A DNA stretch of 64,000 bases from Helopsaltes ochotensis (GCA_013400155.1 VXBM01000043.1:1768325-1832324), one strand, 5' to 3'. Shown: positions 1 through 18,829, numbered from the stretch's first letter. The notes: generated by a model from the letters alone, not told the origin. Numbers and translations are program-made.

Positions 1-26
1 GAGCTGCGGCTGCGCGGCGCGCGCGG

Positions 27-35
27 CCTTTTCCC
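27..35 (+). promoter_or_regulatory. RPL5: 5' terminal oligopyrimidine (TOP) tract, probable RPL5 transcription start
   Basis: A pyrimidine run, CCTTTTCCC, lies about 75 bases before the first ATG inside GC-rich sequence. Vertebrate ribosomal protein mRNAs start at a C followed by 4-15 pyrimidines, which places them under mTOR/LARP1 translational control. Transcription probably starts at C27 or C28. This is inferred from the motif; no transcript data are available. Confidence 0.65.
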
Positions 36-104
36 GTTTGCTGCGGAGCGCAGTCGTTGTGCGGAGCGGGCCCCGGCCTCAGGGACCGGACAGTGCCTGG
101 CACG

Positions 105-6363
<6,259 letters not shown>

Positions 6364-6405
6364 GACAACTTCCACAGTTTTCTGTGAAGCTTTCGAAAAA
6401 GCAGC

Positions 6406-6411
6406 AATAAA
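6406..6411 (+). terminator. RPL5: RPL5 polyadenylation signal AATAAA
   Basis: AATAAA lies about 45 bases after the RPL5 stop codon, giving the very short 3'UTR typical of ribosomal protein genes. Cleavage is expected around 6425-6435. Confidence 0.85.
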
Positions 6412-6430
6412 TTTATTGAGGAAGCAACTG

Positions 6431-9400
6431 TGTAAGACCAGCTTATTTATCTAGTTGATAAAAATACAGAACATTTTTAATGATCTAGATATTCTGTACC
6501 TGAAAGGGTTTTTTCCTCCCCTCTCAAACTGTGTGAATTGAGTTTTCACAGAGAAGAGAGGTGACAGACTTCAAAGACCAAGGCTGCTGCATCAGAATTA
6601 CTTCTATAAGACAAAGAAGGAAGTCAATGCATGTAATTTTTGGCATGGTTAGTATCAAGGACTAAATATAAGAGCTTTCTGCTTCTAACTAGAGAAAGAT
6701 TTAAATTTTTTTTAAATCTTCTGTCCTTCACAATTCTTTCAGCATCCTTCATGTTTGGGAGGAGTCTGGATGTAGCTTAGGAAAAGACCAAGAGTAGTCA
6801 CAGAAGGTTCTAAAGCCTCGGCCCAAGGGTAACCTTAGGCTTTCAGGCACTTACCACCTCCAAGCTTTGGCTGCTGCTGAAACAGGTACTGTCTTGAGCT
6901 GAATACTTCACATTATTTAGTTGATAAGAGAATTCAGTTTAAGTTGCATGTACGGGGGTAGCTAGAGAGGCCTTGTTAAAGAAAAGGAAGGAGACTCTGG
7001 TTGCACACCAGAGCCTTTCCCCTTGACTCACCACACACTCACCACGCAGCCAGGCCATGTTCCCCTCCAGTTCCCCCCTAGGGTTCCCTTAGCAGAGCTC
7101 ACAACATCCCATTCCACAAGGCAGTTTGTTCCTCGTGCGGGGACAACTCGAGGGTCCCTCTGAGGAGCTTTTATGCCCTCACACTGCCTCCCTTCCCCCT
7201 GATGCCAGCCTCCAATCTCCTCAGTCTTCTGCTTCCCCTCTCCCTGTCCATCCCCCTCACCAATCAGCAGTTTTCATCTCCTTATCCTAAAGGGCAGCTC
7301 CCACCCAGAGCCCAGTGTGTTTCCCTCTGCAGCTTGCAGGCTGAGCCACCTGGAGGAGAAGTATTCCTCACCAGCCTGGTCCTGCCCTGGTCCTTTGCCT
7401 CCTCCCTCAGTTTCACAGGCACTTCTGTGTGCCAATTGGTTTCCCATGAGACTCAGAGAAATTGTTTGCACAGGTTAAACACAAGTCAAGTAGGCTACCT
7501 GGAGGAAGGTTCTGTTCTAAGATAGTGGTATTTGGTGTAAATACTGCTATTGGGAAAAAAAAAAAGAGGCCTATGATTTATTGTAAACAAAAGTGTATTT
7601 TTTTTCCAATGAAATCTTCAACTTGATGCCACAGTAATAAAAATTAAGATTCTATACAACAAACTGCACTATCAAACATATTCTCCAGTTGTTAAGATAC
7701 CCAGTGCCATTGGGTATTTTAAGTAATCTCTGCCCAAATAGGTCAGGTTTTTTTCACCAAGAACATGACCACTTTACACTCTTAGTGCATTGCTGGATAC
7801 AAATACTTATTAGTTCATAGTTGGAGCACATAAGCAAGTTCAAGACAATAATTAGCATGAGCATAGTATTTCTTAAACTAAAAGGCTGATGTTCACAAAA
7901 CAATCTTAACCCAAGCTGCATATTATTGAATCTGGTATAGAGAAATTACTTTTATTGTGGTCCCGTGCTTCAGTGTCATCATTCGAGGAATGCATTTAAG
8001 ACAGGATACCTAGAGCAGTTAACCTTTCAAATACTTAAAGCTTGTTCTTACCTTTGCTGAACATGAATTAACGGGCCAGGATTCAGAAGTGTGCAGATAA
8101 CTGCTATTAAAATCATAAAGATTAAACAACTTTATACCTAAAGCATTTATAAATTAAACATTCAACAGGTAAGTATTAAGCATGTATTCAGGTGTATTAT
8201 GAACATCCAAGTCTGCATAATTACAAACACAGATGTAACTCTGAAAGATTCAAGGGTGCAGATTAAAGGTGGTAGGGTGGTCATGCTCTATGGAGTGCCA
8301 GGATCAGGTGACGTTTATTTACTCATGACTTGAGTCTTAACATAGTGACTCATAGATGCTACTAGAAAAAAAAGAATAGTAACACACTGCAGCTCACTTA
8401 GTAACAGCTAGGAATTAACTGGAAAAATATCTCACAGGCTCCCATTGGAGCAATATTGCACAATCCTGAACAATCCAGCTTCTGTCTTAAAATTCAGGTC
8501 TAGCTCTTGCTTATATATTTCCTGCACTAGTTAAGAAGATTGAAGTACAGCTCTGTAGCTAAACGTGGAGGGACAGTAAAGAGGCAAGATTATCCACAAC
8601 AAATTGTTTCTCATGTCATACAGCAGATTCCTACACTACACAAACTTCCTTTTTAACTGCTTGGACATGTCTACTATTCAATATTTTTAAAAAAATAACT
8701 TCAGTTTTCATACTATAGCTTACTCCACAAAGTCCTTGCTTTTCAGTATTTGCTACAGCTTAATTTGGGTTAAAAGTTTCCACTGAAGTTTCTGAAACAG
8801 ATGCTGGTATTGCTGCTAAATCATATAGATGACTTTAAGAAAAAATGTTATAAAATTCTTGGCTCCCACAGGGCTCACCATACAGTGACTTAATTAAAAA
8901 TGTTGAACTACTTCAAACATTCAAGACATAAGCATGAGGTAACAATGTGTAAACATAATCTGATTCATCTCATATTACACCTATCCATTCTAGAATAAAT
9001 TTCTAATTTTCCACAGTTTAAATTTATTTAATGTGCAAATTCGGCCATGCCAAGGTATTAGTAAACTTCAATCTCACAGTTCAGTTTATTCATAACAGCA
9101 GCTTGGACTTGGACACATTACTTGCAGTAGTGGTGTTCTTCATGAAACTACTTAGGAAAAAAATCCTCTGCAGGTATTTCACAAGTGAGCAATGTTTTTC
9201 ACAGAAATGGAAGATGTTCCCTCAGCTGATGTGGTGGCACAGTGAACACTTTGATCCTGTTCAAGATCTGACAAAGTGCACAGAACAGTCAAGCATGCAG
9301 AGTTCTTGTTTCCATAACACATCACTGAACACCAGAAGGGCTTCTGGCCTCTGCCTCATCATTCAGTGGCATGTTCATGTTCTGAGAAGCCCTATCATGA

Positions 9401-9548
9401 GTTACTGACTGAAGGGCAAGACTGAAAGGACCGTTAATAAAATCTGAGTAAAGAAATATCTTTTTAAAAAGGTGCAGACTGTTTTTATCAAATGTCTTAG
9501 GCCACCTCTAGTGGCAGGCATCAATATTCTCTTCTGCTGGTGGAGAAG
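6431..9548. other. RPL5-DIPK1A convergent interval, probably DIPK1A 3'UTR in large part
   Basis: No coding exon is evident. Minus-strand AATAAA signals (TTTATT on the given strand) occur at 9085-9090, 9023-9028, 8314-8319, 7951-7956 and 7577-7582, so DIPK1A could use several 3' ends and its UTR may reach about 2 kb. The part from about 6974 to 7564 is GC-rich and may be a transposable element. Confidence 0.5.
6974..7564 (-). mobile_element. Candidate degraded LTR-like element with minus-strand promoter motifs
   Basis: A GC-rich block of about 590 bp stands out from its AT-rich surroundings. On the minus strand it has a CCAAT-type box (complement of CCAATCAG, 7260-7267) about 85 bp upstream of a TATA-like ATAAAA (complement of 7169-7174), an arrangement typical of LTR U3 promoters. 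An 8-bp direct repeat AGAGGCCT (6966-6973 and 7565-7572) brackets it. The ends are not clean TG/CA and the right end has an A-run, so its class is open. Confidence 0.35.
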
Positions 9549-10361
9549 CTATGAATCATTTGTATGAGAAATTTTCTTCCACAATAAAGTTTTTAAGTTA
9601 TTGAGTATTAAAGAATGCTCCATTTCCATCTGATTTGCTGTGACTTTAAGGGCAATGCACAAGTACAATTGTTTCTCTAGTTCTTCATGGATATCAGAAG
9701 GAGCACCACGAAGCAGATAGTCTTTAAGGAGCTGACAAGCTTTTGCTAAGTTTGGCTGAATTACTTCAGTGGTACATCTCATTTTGCTTTGGTCACATAG
9801 TGTTCTACAGTCCGTACCATAAATGCAGTCCAAATCCGAGTCACACTGACGATCTTTAATTATTTCCTTCAAATTAATTTCTGAAACTATTTTTCTCATG
9901 TCCATCATTTTCAAATCATATTTATCATTATACCCCAAGTTTTTGGCACTTGTATCACACATAAGAAAGTTTCCATAAGGTCCATGGAAAATATCTTCCA
10001 CAAATTCTAAAAGCCCTATAGCTATTTTTGCCTTTCTTGGCCATGATGGAGTGAACCACTGGTCCATGCTTCTTCTGAAGCCAGAGGGAATGAGAAGTTC
10101 TATAATCCATGGAAGGCTGATTCCATAGAGAGAGGTATATTCAACTCTTTCAGTCACATAGAGATCCCCACAAAAACCCATCAGCTTGGGAGTATGCTCT
10201 TTATCCTGCAAGATCACCATTAATAGAAACTCTTCTAGCTGTAGGAGTGCCCATGCAGATTTTGCCTCTGGCAAAGAGACTCTTCCATCTTTGTTTCCAT
10301 CAGCAAAAGACAGGATGAGATTAACCAGTTCTGAAAGATTTCCTTGTTCACCCAGTTTTGC
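9549..10361 (-). CDS. DIPK1A: DIPK1A coding exon 5 (last; kinase-like region and stop)
   Basis: Encodes residues 159-428, from AKLGEQGNLSELV to KKISHTNDS and the TGA-type stop at 9549-9551 (read on the minus strand). The acceptor is GCTTTTAG. It contains the EF-hand loop, the MCDTSAKNLGYNDKYD segment and a Cys-rich stretch (DCIYGTDCRTLCDQ). This single exon makes up 63% of the protein. Confidence 0.97.
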   Translation of the reverse strand, partial: AKLGEQGNLSELVNLILSFADGNKDGRVSLPEAKSAWALLQLEEFLLMVILQDKEHTPKLMGFCGDLYVTERVEYTSLYGISLPWIIELLIPSGFRRSMDQWFTPSWPRKAKIAIGLLEFVEDIFHGPYGNFLMCDTSAKNLGYNDKYDLKMMDMRKIVSEINLKEIIKDRQCDSDLDCIYGTDCRTLCDQSKMRCTTEVIQPNLAKACQLLKDYLLRGAPSDIHEELEKQLYLCIALKVTANQMEMEHSLILNNLKTLLWKKISHTNDS

Positions 10362-13300
10362 CTAAAAGCAACAAACGAAAAAGATTAAGTATGACTTCAT
10401 TAACTACTCCCAATCCATCTGTCACTCTACCTCCTGTTACTCTCCTCCTATGAATAATACAAATAATGGGGTATGTTCTGGTTTTCATTAATTATGGATG
10501 TAACAGGACCTGCCATCAGACCTGCCTGCAGAGAGTCCTTTTCATTCTGTTTTCAGAGGTACCAAGCATACAATCCTCTGAAAGTACTATCCTTCTTTGC
10601 ACTTCAAAATGCAAATATTAAAATTCAATCATTGTTCTTGTTGAGATCAGTCTTTAGGAAAATTGTATCAAGTAGCTTGTTCAATATTCTCTAAGAAGAA
10701 GTATGCAGAATTCAGAAGTTTAGATCAGGTTTAGTTTTCAGCTGATTAGACCTTACAAACAGAGAGGAATAATGTTATCAACTACATTTTGTCCAATTAT
10801 GAAGGATACCAAGACAAAACTGAGTAAAAATTCCATAATTACACTGAAATGCTTGATTTTTTTTATTTGATGTAACCACCTCCATTGTAGGACTACAGAG
10901 AAAGAAGCCATTGCTGGAATCAGAACTGTTCCATTTTCAACTAGGCAGATCAACTTTTTCCAAATTTTCCTAAAAACTACCCTAACACACTGCTGCTCAC
11001 CATGTTAGAGACAAAGCTGCTGTAATGCATGACAACTGACATCAGCCTTACGCCATGTTTTCTGTACTAATACTAGCAAAATCTATGGACATACAAGATG
11101 AATGCCAGCTTCCATCATTTAAAGAGTATTTTTGTGCTGATTATTTTTGTAGCATACCTTGGAACAAGGCTCATACAACAGGGTATTCTCTCCAGCTTCA
11201 AGAAAACAAGCCTTTCTGTCAAAATAGAATAAGTAAGAATATACTTACTTTAAAAAGACCATATACCATTTCTTTGAATTTCTCAACAGTGGTTCCTCTT
11301 GTTGGTTTATCAAATAGGACTATTTCCTTCCTTGGTTCTGGGTCAGTACCAAAATCACGTTGAGCAGCTTCTTCCATCTGGCATTTTATAACACTTTGCA
11401 GATTTCCCCAGATTCCTAAATAGATCTACGCAGAAAAAGAGGGGAAAAGATATAAACCACTGTAGAAGTCCATCTGCTGACCAGCTGTCCTCCAACCACT
11501 GCTTCAAGAGTCAAATAGCAACACTGATCAGAAAGTGAATCCTGTGTGCAGACAATGAATATGGCAATTTGAACAATGGCAGCTTCACAGACAACCCGTT
11601 GCTGCAGTGGGTTCAAAGACACCATGCTGCCAAAATACAGGCAGCTTACCTAGAAGAGATTGGCATCACTGCCAGCTTTGCATGGCTTGTTACGAGGCTG
11701 CTGCTTCTGTTGGTGATGCAGGATAGCAGAGAAGCAGTGTGCTGTACAAAGTATGCACATTCCGGCAAACTGGGGAAGAATTCAGTATATGTTTCCAAAA
11801 TACACGTGGTATGAAATAACCATATATCCCTCTACATACAGGACTAGTTTATATTATTGTATATAGGTGCATATTATATCAATTAATTTGTATTAGAGTA
11901 TATCTTCTCTGTGTAGGCATATATACACACATATATATACACTCACACACACGCTCTGCCTGTGACAGCTAATAAAGTTGGAAATAATCTGTGTTAAACA
12001 GGTTCAACTTGCTGACACTAAGGTCTACATAATGTTCCAGACAATGACATTTCAGTGGGAAATAATAAAACTAGGTTGGATGAGTAAAGCCTTACCTGGT
12101 TATTGGGCTTTGTTGACAAACATTTTCCAAAATACAATGTTTCTTTAGCACAAAGACTACTACATGCTGATCCATCAATAACACCAGTCTTGTATTTATC
12201 ACACTGAAACAAACAGGGAGAAAAATATTTAACAACTCACCTAAGAAAGGAGGCAACAACTATCTTTTCCAACACCTGAGTCTTGAAAGAAAAATCTAAG
12301 AAAAATTTTTAATAACCCTATGCAAAAATAATGTTAAGAGACACAACTCTTAGTTTTTTCTGTAACTGAAGTTGTAATCTTACTTCAGCATGATGGAATA
12401 TGAGAATTTGATTAAATCACATGTGGCACTGACTGAATTGGTCAAGCACTTCAGAAAGCTATACTAAATAGTACTTACTATTATTTTCCTACAGTCATGT
12501 CCTCTGCACAGTTCTGTGTAGGTGGAATACTGGACATACATAATCCAGCTGCCGATAAACACTACCAACCAGGAGATGAAGAGATACTTGATCCGCACAT
12601 ACGACAGACGGACCTAGAGCACACAAAGAGAAAATATTGTTTGTAATTCACTGAGCAGCAGTAAACATCATTTACTATTTCATCTTTAAGGAATTTGACT
12701 TCCACTGATAAAATAAGCAGACTGCATTATATGGAACATTTCCTTCTTTCAGTGAGTAAAACTGTCAAGGGAGGTAAGTGGAAGGAAAATTGGGATATAA
12801 ATAAATAGAAGAAAAGGTGTCAAACCCTCCCAGGGCAAGCCAGACTGCAGAAACCAATTTGATCAAAATCATAAACTCCCAGAGCTCAATTAAGTGCATT
12901 TTTCTCTTACACCAGTTACCTATGTTCCACTCATGGTAAATCAAATCCAATAGATCTGGAATTTGGTCAAATAATAATCTGTGTTAATGTGTAAATATGT
13001 AAGAGAGAGATACAATGAGCAGGGTGGGTATCAGGGTCAAGTTCCATGTGCTCAAGTCTCCCACTCCTTCCTTGAAATGATACCATTAATTATGCAAATA
13101 AAATTCTTCTGTACTAGCCTCACCTTTACCTTCCCACAACTGTATGCACGACTTTCCTGTTGTTTCTGTGGCCTCACATATAAAGTTTTCACAGGGGCAG
13201 AAGCAAAAACTATTTATAAATTAAGAACTGAGGGAGAGCTAAGTGTCTTACGAAGTAGGAGGGATGTCTTGATCTTTTCCTTCCTTTTTTTTTTCTCCTC

Positions 13301-16300
13301 CTCAGAGTCTGGTGTGCTAACAGGTTGATTTTCATACATCAGGATCAGAAACTAATTAGAGGATCAGGATCAGCTTTAGCAGCAGGATACAAGGAAAGTG
13401 CATGAGAGCAGCTATATTTGGTCAGTATAAGATCCATTTCTCTCGGTATCCTGATCTTCAGCAATAGCTATAAAAGATACTATCAAAGACTGATAACATA
13501 TATACACCAAATGTGCTCCCAGTTTCCTCTAGAAGAACTTGCTAAGCCAGATGTGATATTCTACATTTAGTAAATCTCAAGTCATTTATCTTTCACTAAT
13601 TACCCAGCTTCCCTTAAAAATCCACATAAGCTTTTAGCATCCACAACAAACTTCAGCAATTCATTCACAGGTCTACTATCCACTACCAAGGTCAGGGACT
13701 GGACTTTATTTTGCTGAAGTCTGATTCATATTAGCTTTGTTTGAGACCCCCTAGTTCATGTATTGGAAGAGAAAAGTGAACAATCTCTGTCCATTTTGTC
13801 CCCATCTGACATGATTTTGTAGGCCTCTATACATCCCTGTGATGTCCTCTCTTTTCCAAATTGACAGGTCCTAAATTGACTGTTCATCATAGAGAAATTA
13901 TTCCATATGTTTGGAAAAGTTTCCAAGAAAGGTAGTAATGATGAGCAGTTTTGCCATCACATACATACACTGAACTGCAGCAGATGCAAATAAGGATTTT
14001 TTTTTAACCAGGACTGCACTAATTTTTTAGTATTTATTAAAATATGACAAACAACCAGCATGCATTATACCCTTTCTCTTGGAAACAAAAAATCCAGAAA
14101 AAGTCAGTTTCAAAAGACCCAAAGGTAATTCCAATCCATAAAGCTGTGGCCCTGCCACATGCCTCAGCTGTGCATCCCTTGACAATCTTAAAACTAGCTG
14201 GTTAAAAAAAGAGAGAGCTACAATTTACTTTTTATTACAGTGATTTTTTTTTAGAGACATGTCTTATAATTTTGGTGTTTTTTTAAAGCTAATCTTTAAA
14301 TCTTCTAATAACCCTGTTATATAGCAGAACATGAAACACAGAAAACTACTGGTAAAATCTGGGGAAGATCAACAGAAATAAAACTGACAATTTTAGAGAA
14401 AGCTGTTTCATGTGTAAAAACTGCTTAGGAACCAAAGCTGGGACAACAAACTCTCTTCTTTCCTCAGTGTTTCTTGCTGAATCCTTCCATGAACCTTTAT
14501 AATACACTTTAAACCAAAGTGCTGTTTAATGAAGTTTTGTATTATTGTATACATTTACTATAACCTCAGAGACCAGCAGTGACCTGCAGGCCTCAGGACC
14601 ACTACAGAATATTGCCCATCCTCACAGTACAGATACTGAATATACTTCCCTCCTCCTTAGGCAGAAAGAGAATGTGCTTGAAAATCCTCAAATGCCATCT
14701 GACTACATCATGTATTTGGCAGGAAGTTCCAGAGAAGCTAGATTTATTTTGAGCTCAGCACTGTGCCAATGGAGTCGTGCAGCTTTTGACTTGCAAAAGC
14801 TGCCCAGCCAGTTCAGAGCATGGACAACAGCATCCCTCTGCTAACACACAACCAAGGTTCCACTCGCTGGTTCAAAGGGAATTACCTTTCTAAGAAGGAC
14901 TTCCTCATCATGTTCAACAAAAGACCTGATCATTGTTTGATTTCTTCCCCTACCAAATTTCCATTTTCTCCCCAGAATTGGTCTGTGAGCACAGACACAC
15001 TTAGCTCACTTCACCTGGCACCTGCACAGGCTGTCCTAATGCAGGGACAGGGCTTTACTGAGCTGGTTTGATCACACAGGTGATGCACCCTGAACACAAG
15101 GACTTAGATCAACTCTGCAGATCACTGGAACACATTTCTGAGCAAGAAGTCCCAGACAGCATTTAGGGAACAACACCTATAGATGGACTCCATTTGAAAC
15201 TGTGACAAACTGCCAAGAAACTTGTCATAAGAACATTTTTATGGCAACAGAATACCGAGAGTTCCAAAATTATCAAAAAAGGGAAGAAAGTGTTCAAAAC
15301 AAGGAAACAGTTTCTTTTTTCAGCTCTACTCTTCCATCAAGACTTAAATATGAGCCAGGGAATGTAAGAATGAGGGAAGCACTTGTAATGCTTGATGTTA
15401 CAGATTCAACTTCTTCCATCACTTGTATATTCTGCTAAGTCATGTGCACTGAATAATAATTAGACCTTCATCCTCTGAAATAGAACTGGAAAACCACTTC
15501 TGGCAAAACTCAAACCTGGATGCACTCCAAAGCATATGGAGAGTAGTGAATCAACATGCAACATAACTTGACAGATTTTTGGTGAGTGTACTTTTTATTT
15601 AAAGCATTTTTATGGTTAAAGAGTATGAAAGTGTTTCTTTGTTCAATAGTACAGAGAGCTTAATTCTGGAAAGTATTACACAATTACACATAGCCATAGT
15701 GTAGTAATCGTCTCCAAATCAGAGTTGCTCACTCCATTTGTCTTACATACTTGCAATAGAAAAGGACAGATGAAAAAAAGTAGGCCAATCATGTTTGCAA
15801 TTCTGTTTTGTTCTCTGTTCAGGTTGATTTGTCTATCATAGGAGGCATTTCAGGTAGGCTGACATGATGTCTGAGAGCATTAGCCCGCACTGTTTTGGAT
15901 GCCATGAACAGGACACATTCACATCTTTAAAAGCAGACAGTGCATGCTTATGATTATGGCAGTGTCTTGAATTATTTTGTATCCTGAGTAAGCAAAGTGA
16001 GGGAACAGAGCTGAGGTATCTTTTGAAGTAAAATAACAACCAAGTTGGAAAACGGGACCTCTCTCCCTAAATGTTAAACAAAGCAGAAGGGATTAAAATC
16101 TTAGAGCAAAGAGATTATTTAGGAAACTTCTGCTATGGGGGGCTTTAAACTTCCTTATTCTTCGGCCCTTCAAAGACAGTCTCTTGAACATTACTGAAGT
16201 CCATAAGGCACCTTTAAAGAGTCTGTAAACTTCATCCACAATCTATAAAGTCAAACTTCCACACATGCAAGTGCTCTTTACATGATTATTGTTATAAGCA

Positions 16301-18829
16301 ATCCTGCTGCTTAGTCCTCAGCCTCACAATACAATTGGTAACTACAGCTGTCAAGAACTTCAGGGCAATGTCTCTTAAATTTGGGACACTAACTCTCCTT
16401 GTCAAACAAAATCCCAATGTTAATCACCCAACTGTCAAATCCTATAAATACAACTAAATTATTTTGTGGTCTTTAGTGGTGTTTAAAGATTTTTTAGGTT
16501 TTAGGGTATTTTTGTTGTTTTGTTTACTATTATTACATGATTTGCAGTCTAAGCAATGGCAAAACTCTGTACTTCAGAGTTACTATTCTTCATAGTGAGA
16601 GGACTTCAACATTTACTCGGGGAGGCCCCAACATTAAGTTTTGGGCTGAGCTAAGATAGCTAAGAGTGTGCCCTGCTCCTTTTACCTGAGCTGACACATG
16701 GCAGGACATCTTTTTTAGGCTCAAACATCTACTGATTACCTATGGGTCTTGCATTCTGCACAAAAGCTAAAGCGTGCCTAAAGCAAGAACATTTACCACA
16801 GAATATCTATTGCAACCCAGCTCATAACATCCTGCTTCCATTAGGGCAGAAAAGCTGGAACAAGTATTAAGTTCTGCCTCACAGAACCTGATTTTCTGGC
16901 AATTCATTGCACAATATAATGTTCAAGAAGTCTGGAACACCAGCCAGCAAAAGCTGGAATCCACTCAGCGATAACCTTCCACTGTACAAACATCATCCCC
17001 GGTGTGCTACTTGAAATGCTACATAGAAACACTGCACAAGTCTTTCCACCTTACTCATAGCCCTCAGTGAGTTAAGTCTACCACTGACTTAGAGAGCATT
17101 GGCTTCTTCAGAGAAAAATCTCAATAAAGCACTCAGCAATTAGTGTAGTTAAATCATGACTACATTTGTCATGTACCAACAGTAACATGCAATGACAAGA
17201 GAAGTCAATATATTGATAGTTGCTGCCATTCTATGGATGTATCAAATATCAACATACATCCACGAACAGAGAAATATGTTTATGTTCACAAAGCCACTAT
17301 CAGATCTCCTAAAACAAGTCCATAGAATATGCAAAATCAGCTCTCAGTATAAGACACCACAATCAGATTTTTTTTTTTAAATCTGCAATAGAAACATTTA
17401 ACTTCTCTGGCTTTTCTAATAGATAATTTTGCAGTCTTCTTGTTTCTTAGCAGATTTTAAAATAACATTTTGGTTGGAAGGCCTTAAATTAAATTTTGAG
17501 AAGAAGAGTAGAGAAGAATGCTATCAGATATCACCATAGGATGATAAGAAGGAGACTATCAAAGCAAAGGAGGCAAACAGTTTGGAGACTCCTAATTTGG
17601 AAGGTAGCATATAGATTATTAATTCATTTTTATTTGTATTGAAGGCTTTATGCCATGGGAATACAAATATTGTAGAAGTGTCTACTTCAGTAAACAGATC
17701 TAAAGTAATCTTTCTTGGTTTAAGACCCAAGTGATATGGACCCAGAGTTGCAGATATGTACCATGAAACAAATACTAAAGAGGGTAAAATTGTATCTGTA
17801 TGCTTCTCATTAATCATTACACCCCACTGCAGGTACTTCCAGAAAGAGAACAAGATTTCTCCTCATGTGGAACTTTTCCAGATGAGGAGAAATTAAAACA
17901 TCCAAGGTTTTAAAATGCACCAATACGAAGCTTAAATTTTTTTAATCCAATGATCACTAAGCATATCAACAGATGACAAACACATAAGCAGCATATATAA
18001 GAAAAGTAAACACTATTTTTCTCCTCCAACTCAACAAATGCTCACCTTAGTTACAATTTGGTTAAAATACAACCCAGCTGATAAGGGGAAACCCAGTGGA
18101 TAAACCATGGGCTACCACAACGTCACGACCGACTAACATTTCACCGTAGAACTTCCTTCGACACAATAGCCACAGTACTTCCAACCAAAACATCCTTACT
18201 CTGCTAACTGAAGTAATGCAAACATGTACCTGCATATAGAAACACAGAAGTGTGTCTACGAACATAAAAGGAAATGCATGGAGCAGCAAAGTGCCCGACA
18301 CTAATTTTTTAGAAGACACGCAAAAAAGGGCATGAGTTACTCCTGCAAGCTGTGGTCCACGCGCTGACAGGATGGATTCCTGCAGGCGATGGTGTAAAGC
18401 AGGGGCGCGGAGGACAGCACGGCGCTCCCGGGCCGCGGCAGTGCCGCAGGTGTCGCTGCCCCGCTGGCCGGGGAGCCCGGGGAGCCGCGGGCCGCCTGCC
18501 TCGTAACAGGTCCTGCGCCGNNNNNNNNNNNNNNNNNNNNNNNNNNNNNNNNNNNNNNNNNNNNNNNNNNNNNNNNNNNNNNNNNNNNNNNNNNNNNNNN
18601 NNNNNNNNNNNNNNNNNNNNNNNNNNNNNNNNNNNNNNNNNNNNNNNNNNNNNNNNNNNNNNNNNNNNNNNNNNNNNNNNNNNNNNNNNNNNNNNNNNNN
18701 NNNNNGGGGGCGCCCGCTCCGGAGGGAACTTTGCGGGGAGGGACGGGCGCCGGTACCGGCCCCTCGCCGGCCTACCTGCGCGGAGTGGGGCTTCCTCAGC
18801 CAGGCCCCCGGGAAGAGCCGCCTCGCCAT
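9549..18829 (-). CDS. DIPK1A: Divergent protein kinase domain 1A (FAM69A), spliced, 5 exons, 428 aa
   Basis: FAM69/DIPK1 proteins are cysteine-rich type II membrane proteins of the ER with a predicted kinase-like fold; the substrate is unknown. Coding exons in transcript order are 18829-18776, 12613-12479, 12203-12096, 11425-11249 and 10361-9549. They give 428 residues, equal to human DIPK1A. The N-terminus MARRLFPG carries the basic residues linked to ER retention in this family. Residues 28-45 form the single membrane anchor and a Cys-rich luminal segment follows. Residues 179-190 (D-G-N-K-D-G-R-V-S-L-P-E) fit a complete EF-hand loop inserted in the kinase-like region. CDTSAKNLG and KMMDMRKI may correspond to catalytic-loop and DFG-like positions (inference). 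All four introns are phase 0 and GT-AG. Confidence 0.97.
11249..11425 (-). CDS. DIPK1A: DIPK1A coding exon 4
   Basis: Encodes residues 100-158, from IYLGIWGNL to KFKEMVYGLFK, phase 0 at both ends. The acceptor is CTGCGTAG and the donor GTAAGT. It includes the conserved EIVLFDKPTRGTTV segment, likely part of the kinase-like N-lobe. Confidence 0.96.
12096..12203 (-). CDS. DIPK1A: DIPK1A coding exon 3
   Basis: Encodes residues 64-99 (CDKYKTGVIDGSACSS through STKPNNQ). The acceptor is TTTGTTTCAG and the donor GTAAGG. Four cysteines lie in 30 residues, part of the luminal Cys-rich domain. Confidence 0.97.
12479..12613 (-). CDS. DIPK1A: DIPK1A coding exon 2 (membrane anchor)
   Basis: Encodes residues 19-63. 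YLFISWLVVFIGSWIMYV is an uncharged hydrophobic span preceded by Arg/Lys, as expected for a type II signal anchor with the C-terminus in the lumen. The acceptor is GTGCTCTAG and the donor GTAAGT. Confidence 0.96.
12614..18775 (-). other. DIPK1A intron 1
   Basis: About 6.2 kb of mostly AT-rich non-coding sequence. No further exon, tRNA or snoRNA recognised. Its 5' end is interrupted by the 185-N gap at 18521-18705. Confidence 0.8.
18521..18705. other. Assembly gap of 185 N in DIPK1A intron 1
   Basis: A run of N flanked by extremely GC-rich sequence. It begins 70 bases downstream of the exon 1 donor on the minus strand and so removes no coding sequence. Confidence 0.99.
18776..18829 (-). CDS. 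DIPK1A: DIPK1A coding exon 1
   Basis: Encodes residues 1-18, MARRLFPGAWLRKPHSAQ, followed by donor GTAGGC. The start was chosen because this peptide matches the known family N-terminus and joins exon 2 in phase 0. It sits inside the CpG island. Confidence 0.95.

Noticed and set aside
14545..15438. Consecutive plus-strand open frames in DIPK1A intron 1
   Set aside because: They have no recognisable domain, no codon bias and no consistent splice pattern; likely chance frames.
17461..17500. CR1-like TTTTGGTTGGAAGGCCTTAAA
   Set aside because: The match is about 20 bases with no further CR1 blocks nearby.
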